Both the position numbers and the translations under genes were made by a program. Source: Variovorax sp. CF313 (GTDB lineage: Bacteria > Pseudomonadota > Gammaproteobacteria > Burkholderiales > Burkholderiaceae_C). Taken from it: DNA of 64,000 bases. The DNA lies in assembly GCF_000282635.1 (NCBI RefSeq), contig NZ_AKIW01000042.1, positions 94,369 through 158,368 of the forward strand. The letters are read 5' to 3'. Below the pieces are notes generated by a model. That model saw nothing but the letters and a program-made list of their open reading frames with translations. It was not told where the DNA came from and made no database searches. This document shows positions 61,531-64,000 of this stretch, in pieces. Numbering within the stretch: the stretch's first letter is position 1; the number at the start of each line of letters is the position of its first letter.

Positions 61531-62052
61531 TCAGGCGGGCGGTGTCTGCGGCTGCGCCCGCAGCGTCTCGTCGAACAGCGCGAGCAGGTGCCGCGCGAAC
61601 ACCTCCATGTTCCTCGGACGGTCCGTGTCGCCGGTCTCGATAGTCCGGCTCACCGTGACCCCACCGACCACGGCGACGCACACGTGCCCCGGCGCATCGC
61701 CATACGGACTGCCCGACGGGCCGGCCGCACCGCTTTCGGCGATGCCCCAAGTCGTGTGATGGGTGTCGCGCACCCGGCCTGCCACGAGCCGGGCGTAGGG
61801 CTCGGTTTCCCCGCGCATGCCGGCCATGTCTTCCGCGGTCAGGCCCAGCAGCGCGCGGCCGGCGCGCCGCGAATAGACGACCGCGCCGCCGCGGAAGTAG
61901 GCCGATGCACCGGGAATGGCGAGCAGGGCGGCAGACACGAGGCCGCCGGCCGAAGACTCGACGACCGACACCGTCTGGCCCCGCGCGCGCAGCGTTTCGC
62001 CGACGCGCGCGGCCAGTACGGACAGAAGTTCGGGCAGGGGAACGGCGCTCAT
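61531..62052 (-). CDS. pncC: CinA C-terminal-type nicotinamide-nucleotide amidohydrolase
   Basis: A 173-residue protein of the CinA/PncC family, which deamidates nicotinamide mononucleotide to recycle pyridine cofactors. VVESSAGGLVSAALLAIPGA and VVYSRRAGRALLG are typical; usually SCTGG is found where SSAGG is here, so Ser-Ala replaces Cys-Thr. AESGAAGPSG is the conserved loop. The start overlaps the DJ-1/PfpI gene at ATGA. In some bacteria it is near competence or recA genes; here it is not. Confidence 0.85.
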   Translation of the reverse strand: MSAVPLPELLSVLAARVGETLRARGQTVSVVESSAGGLVSAALLAIPGASAYFRGGAVVYSRRAGRALLGLTAEDMAGMRGETEPYARLVAGRVRDTHHTTWGIAESGAAGPSGSPYGDAPGHVCVAVVGGVTVSRTIETGDTDRPRNMEVFARHLLALFDETLRAQPQTPPA

Positions 62053-62696
62053 GGCGTCTTGAAGGGCGTGCCCGGACGCGTCACGTAGGCCGGCGCGCGC
62101 TCGTGGCTCGCGGTACTGCCGTATACCGTATCCGCCGGGTAATACTCGGCCTGCAGCTGCACCCGGGCGGCGGCTTCATCGCCGGCGGTGTGGGCGATGA
62201 AGGCCAGCATCAGATCGGTACCGGCCGATACCCCCGCCGATGTCCAGACGTTGCCGTCCTGCACGAAGCGCTGCTCGACCACCTTCACGTCGCCCAGTGC
62301 GCGCAGGCGGTCCAGCGATCCCCAGTGCGTGGTGGCGGTCTTGCCCGAGAGCAGCCCGGCCGCGTGCAGCACGAAGGCGCCGGTGCATACCGACATCAGC
62401 GTTTGGCATCCCGGCGCCTGGTCGGCGAGGAAACGGGTCATCGCGGGATTGTCGACCTCGCGTCGCGTGCCCATGCCGCCGGGCACCAGCAGATGATCGA
62501 GCGGCGGGCAGTCAGCGAAGGACACGTGCGGGTTGATGGACAGCCCCTTGGCGCAGACCACCGGTTCGCGCTTTTCGGCCACGATCAGGCAATGCTCGGG
62601 ACCGCCGGCCAGCTTGCTCCACATGGTGAGCATTTCCCAGGGGCCGACAAAGTCGAGTTCCTCGACCTCGGGGAAGACGATGATCCCGAAATTCAT
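62049..62696 (-). CDS. DJ-1/PfpI-family protein (isonitrile hydratase-like)
   Basis: The 215-residue product has the DJ-1/PfpI fold with the nucleophile Cys in MSVCTGAFVLHAAGLL and the start IIVFPEVEELDFVGPWE. ATTHWGSLD is also typical of isonitrile hydratase-like members. There is no C-terminal AraC domain, so it is an enzyme rather than a GlxA-type regulator. AAGGAG eight bases before the ATG at 62696 supports the start. It overlaps pncC at ATGA and is divergent from phaB. Confidence 0.85.
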   Translation of the reverse strand: MNFGIIVFPEVEELDFVGPWEMLTMWSKLAGGPEHCLIVAEKREPVVCAKGLSINPHVSFADCPPLDHLLVPGGMGTRREVDNPAMTRFLADQAPGCQTLMSVCTGAFVLHAAGLLSGKTATTHWGSLDRLRALGDVKVVEQRFVQDGNVWTSAGVSAGTDLMLAFIAHTAGDEAAARVQLQAEYYPADTVYGSTASHERAPAYVTRPGTPFKTP

Positions 62697-62899
62697 ACTT
62701 TCGACTCCTTGGTAATAAGGTTGGCGATGACGCTTGCGCGAGAGCGTACAGATGCGAGGATAGAGCCCGGGCACGAAGGTCGCTTCGTGACAGCTGGTTG
62801 CAAGCTCGGCTCAGTGTTTTCCTCAGAGGACCACGGCTTGAAACTCGCTAGAGTGAAGGCGGCCGTTCAGGCTTTTGCTATGTACATAAAGGAAATCTC

Positions 62900-63637
62900 A
62901 TGAGCAAGAAAGTTGCATATGTCACCGGAGGCATGGGTGGCATCGGAACTGCCATCTGCCAGCGTCTGCACAAGGACGGGTTCACCGTGGTCGCCGGATG
63001 CGGCCCCACGCGCGACCACGCCAAGTGGCTGGCCGAACAGAAAGCCGAAGGCTTCGAGTTCCATGCGTCGGTCGGCAATGTCGGCGACTGGCAATCCACC
63101 GTCGAGGCCTTCTCCGCCGCCAAGGCCGCGCACGGCCCGATCGACGTGCTGGTCAACAACGCCGGCATCACGCGGGACCGCATGTTCCTCAAGATGACAC
63201 CCGAGGACTGGAGCGCGGTGATCGAGACCAACCTCAACAGCATGTTCAACGTCACCAAGCAGGTGGTGGGCGACATGGTCGAGAAGGGCTGGGGCCGCAT
63301 CATCAACATCAGCTCGGTCAACGGCGCCAAGGGCCAGGCGGGCCAGACCAACTACTCGGCGGCCAAGGCCGGCATGCACGGCTTCACCATGGCGCTGGCG
63401 CAGGAGCTGGCCAGCAAGGGCGTGACGGTCAACACCGTGAGCCCGGGCTACATCGGCACCGACATGGTCAAGGCCATCCGACAGGAAGTGCTCGACAAGA
63501 TCGTCGCCACCATCCCGGTCAAGCGCCTGGGCGAACCGAGCGAAATCGCCTCCATCATCGCGTGGCTCGCCACCGACGAGGGCGGCTACAGCACGGGGGC
63601 CGACTTCTCGGTCAACGGCGGCCTGCACATGCACTGA
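62900..63637 (+). CDS. phaB: Acetoacetyl-CoA reductase
   Basis: The 245-residue SDR reduces acetoacetyl-CoA to (R)-3-hydroxybutyryl-CoA with NADPH. VTGGMGGIGTAIC is the nucleotide site, NNAGITRD the family motif, and YSAAKAG the catalytic Tyr and Lys. The C-terminal VNGGLHMH is typical of PhaB. AAAGGAAA is a good ribosome site. It lies about 10 kb from phaCA, so expression is separate. Confidence 0.93.
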   Translation: MSKKVAYVTGGMGGIGTAICQRLHKDGFTVVAGCGPTRDHAKWLAEQKAEGFEFHASVGNVGDWQSTVEAFSAAKAAHGPIDVLVNNAGITRDRMFLKMTPEDWSAVIETNLNSMFNVTKQVVGDMVEKGWGRIINISSVNGAKGQAGQTNYSAAKAGMHGFTMALAQELASKGVTVNTVSPGYIGTDMVKAIRQEVLDKIVATIPVKRLGEPSEIASIIAWLATDEGGYSTGADFSVNGGLHMH

Positions 63638-63665
63638 GCATGCGGACCTGTACCTGATCGACAAG

Positions 63666-63686
63666 ACCCGCTTCGGCGGGTTTTTT
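63666..63686 (+). terminator. Intrinsic terminator after phaB
   Basis: ACCCGC and GCGGGT flank a TTCG tetraloop, followed by a T-run. It lies 29 bases after the phaB stop and before dctA. Confidence 0.88.
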
Positions 63687-63766
63687 CATTTCATCGATGC
63701 GGGTTCCACGGATAGAAAGCGGCCGATATGCGTCCTACAGTTTCCAAACCCTCCGGAAGGCAAGCC

Positions 63767-64000
63767 ATGGAAAGCACAACAATCACACCCGCCAGAAAGC
63801 TCCCGATCTACCGTTCCCTCTACGTGCAGGTGATCACCGCGGTGATCATCGGCGTGCTGCTCGGCTACTTCTACCCGGCGACGGGCGAGGCGATGAAGCC
63901 GCTGGGCGACGGCTTCATCAAGCTGATCAAGATGATCATCGCGCCGATCATCTTCTGCACGGTGGTGGTGGGCATCGCCGGCATGGAGGACATGAAGAAG
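63767..64000 (+). CDS. dctA: C4-dicarboxylate/H+ (Na+) symporter, partial at window end
   Basis: The first 78 residues are seen and the gene runs past the window end. The N-terminus has a charged tail, then hydrophobic helices with [19 protein letters not shown], and [18 protein letters not shown], which are typical of DctA of the DAACS family. It would import succinate, fumarate and malate. GGAAGG before the ATG at 63767 supports the start. Its position after phaB and terminator suggests its own unit. Confidence 0.9.
   Translation, partial: MESTTITPARKLPIYRSLYVQVITAVIIGVLLGYFYPATGEAMKPLGDGFIKLIKMIIAPIIFCTVVVGIAGMEDMKK

Overview
The window is GC-rich chromosomal DNA with dense, short-spaced operons. 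It looks like a betaproteobacterium of the order Burkholderiales, most likely a Comamonadaceae member close to Variovorax. The grounds are the many Bug/TctC-type periplasmic binding proteins paired with CoA-transferases and CitE-like lyases, the class I polyhydroxyalkanoate genes, the gene types and the codon bias. I see no rRNA, tRNA, CRISPR array, transposase or phage gene. All identifications come from reading motifs by eye; no database search was run.

Region 1 (1-12.1 kb): a Baeyer-Villiger-type flavoprotein monooxygenase faces a long minus-strand operon. Read in the direction of transcription, the operon is an acyl-CoA ligase, a branched-chain-amino-acid-type (Liv) binding protein, an SMP-30 lactonase, an SDR, LivG, LivF, LivH, LivM and a second SDR. 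An exported M20 amidohydrolase lies upstream. A conserved promoter/operator block of about 60-90 bp occurs twice, once before the amidohydrolase and once before the ligase, so the amidohydrolase gene is bracketed by direct repeats.

Region 2 (12.1-18.6 kb): a secreted Pro/Ala-repeat protein, a small paralogous protein, a 25-residue membrane microprotein, and a thiol-redox island. The island has a DipZ-like CcdA/thioredoxin fusion, a divergent two-component system, and a stand-alone TlpA-like thioredoxin very similar to the DipZ thioredoxin domain. A long extragenic hairpin lies before the last gene.

Region 3 (18.6-24.6 kb): a catabolic operon with two Bug binding proteins, an amidohydrolase, a CoA-transferase and a CitE-like lyase, with a divergent LysR regulator. 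Region 4 (24.6-29 kb): a four-gene set (TPR/winged-helix protein, beta-propeller, DUF899, membrane protein) and a methyltransferase. Region 5 (29-36.4 kb): a 2-oxoacid:ferredoxin oxidoreductase operon with its own flavin/iron-sulfur oxidoreductase and a CBS protein. It converges on an EF-G-like GTPase that lacks the usual catalytic His.

Region 6 (36.4-49.9 kb) is mixed housekeeping and accessory: hydrolases, KdsA, a trypsin/PDZ protease without a signal peptide, a DUF1488-like protein, AlkB, a phospholipase D lipoprotein, an M23 lipoprotein, CreA, a Nudix hydrolase, an FAH-family hydrolase, MaiA and PgeF. Region 7 (49.9-55 kb): phaC-phaA, two glutathione transferases and an FMN reductase. This is followed by a 440-bp convergent gap holding two copies of a 125-bp element with DnaA-box-like motifs.

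Region 8 (55.5-61.5 kb): a LysR regulator and a divergent operon of hydratase, CoA-transferase and CitE-like lyase flanked by two Bug proteins. The enzyme set matches the known itaconate (Ict/Ich/Ccl) route. Region 9 (61.5-64 kb): PncC, a DJ-1/PfpI protein, phaB about 10 kb from phaCA, and the start of dctA.
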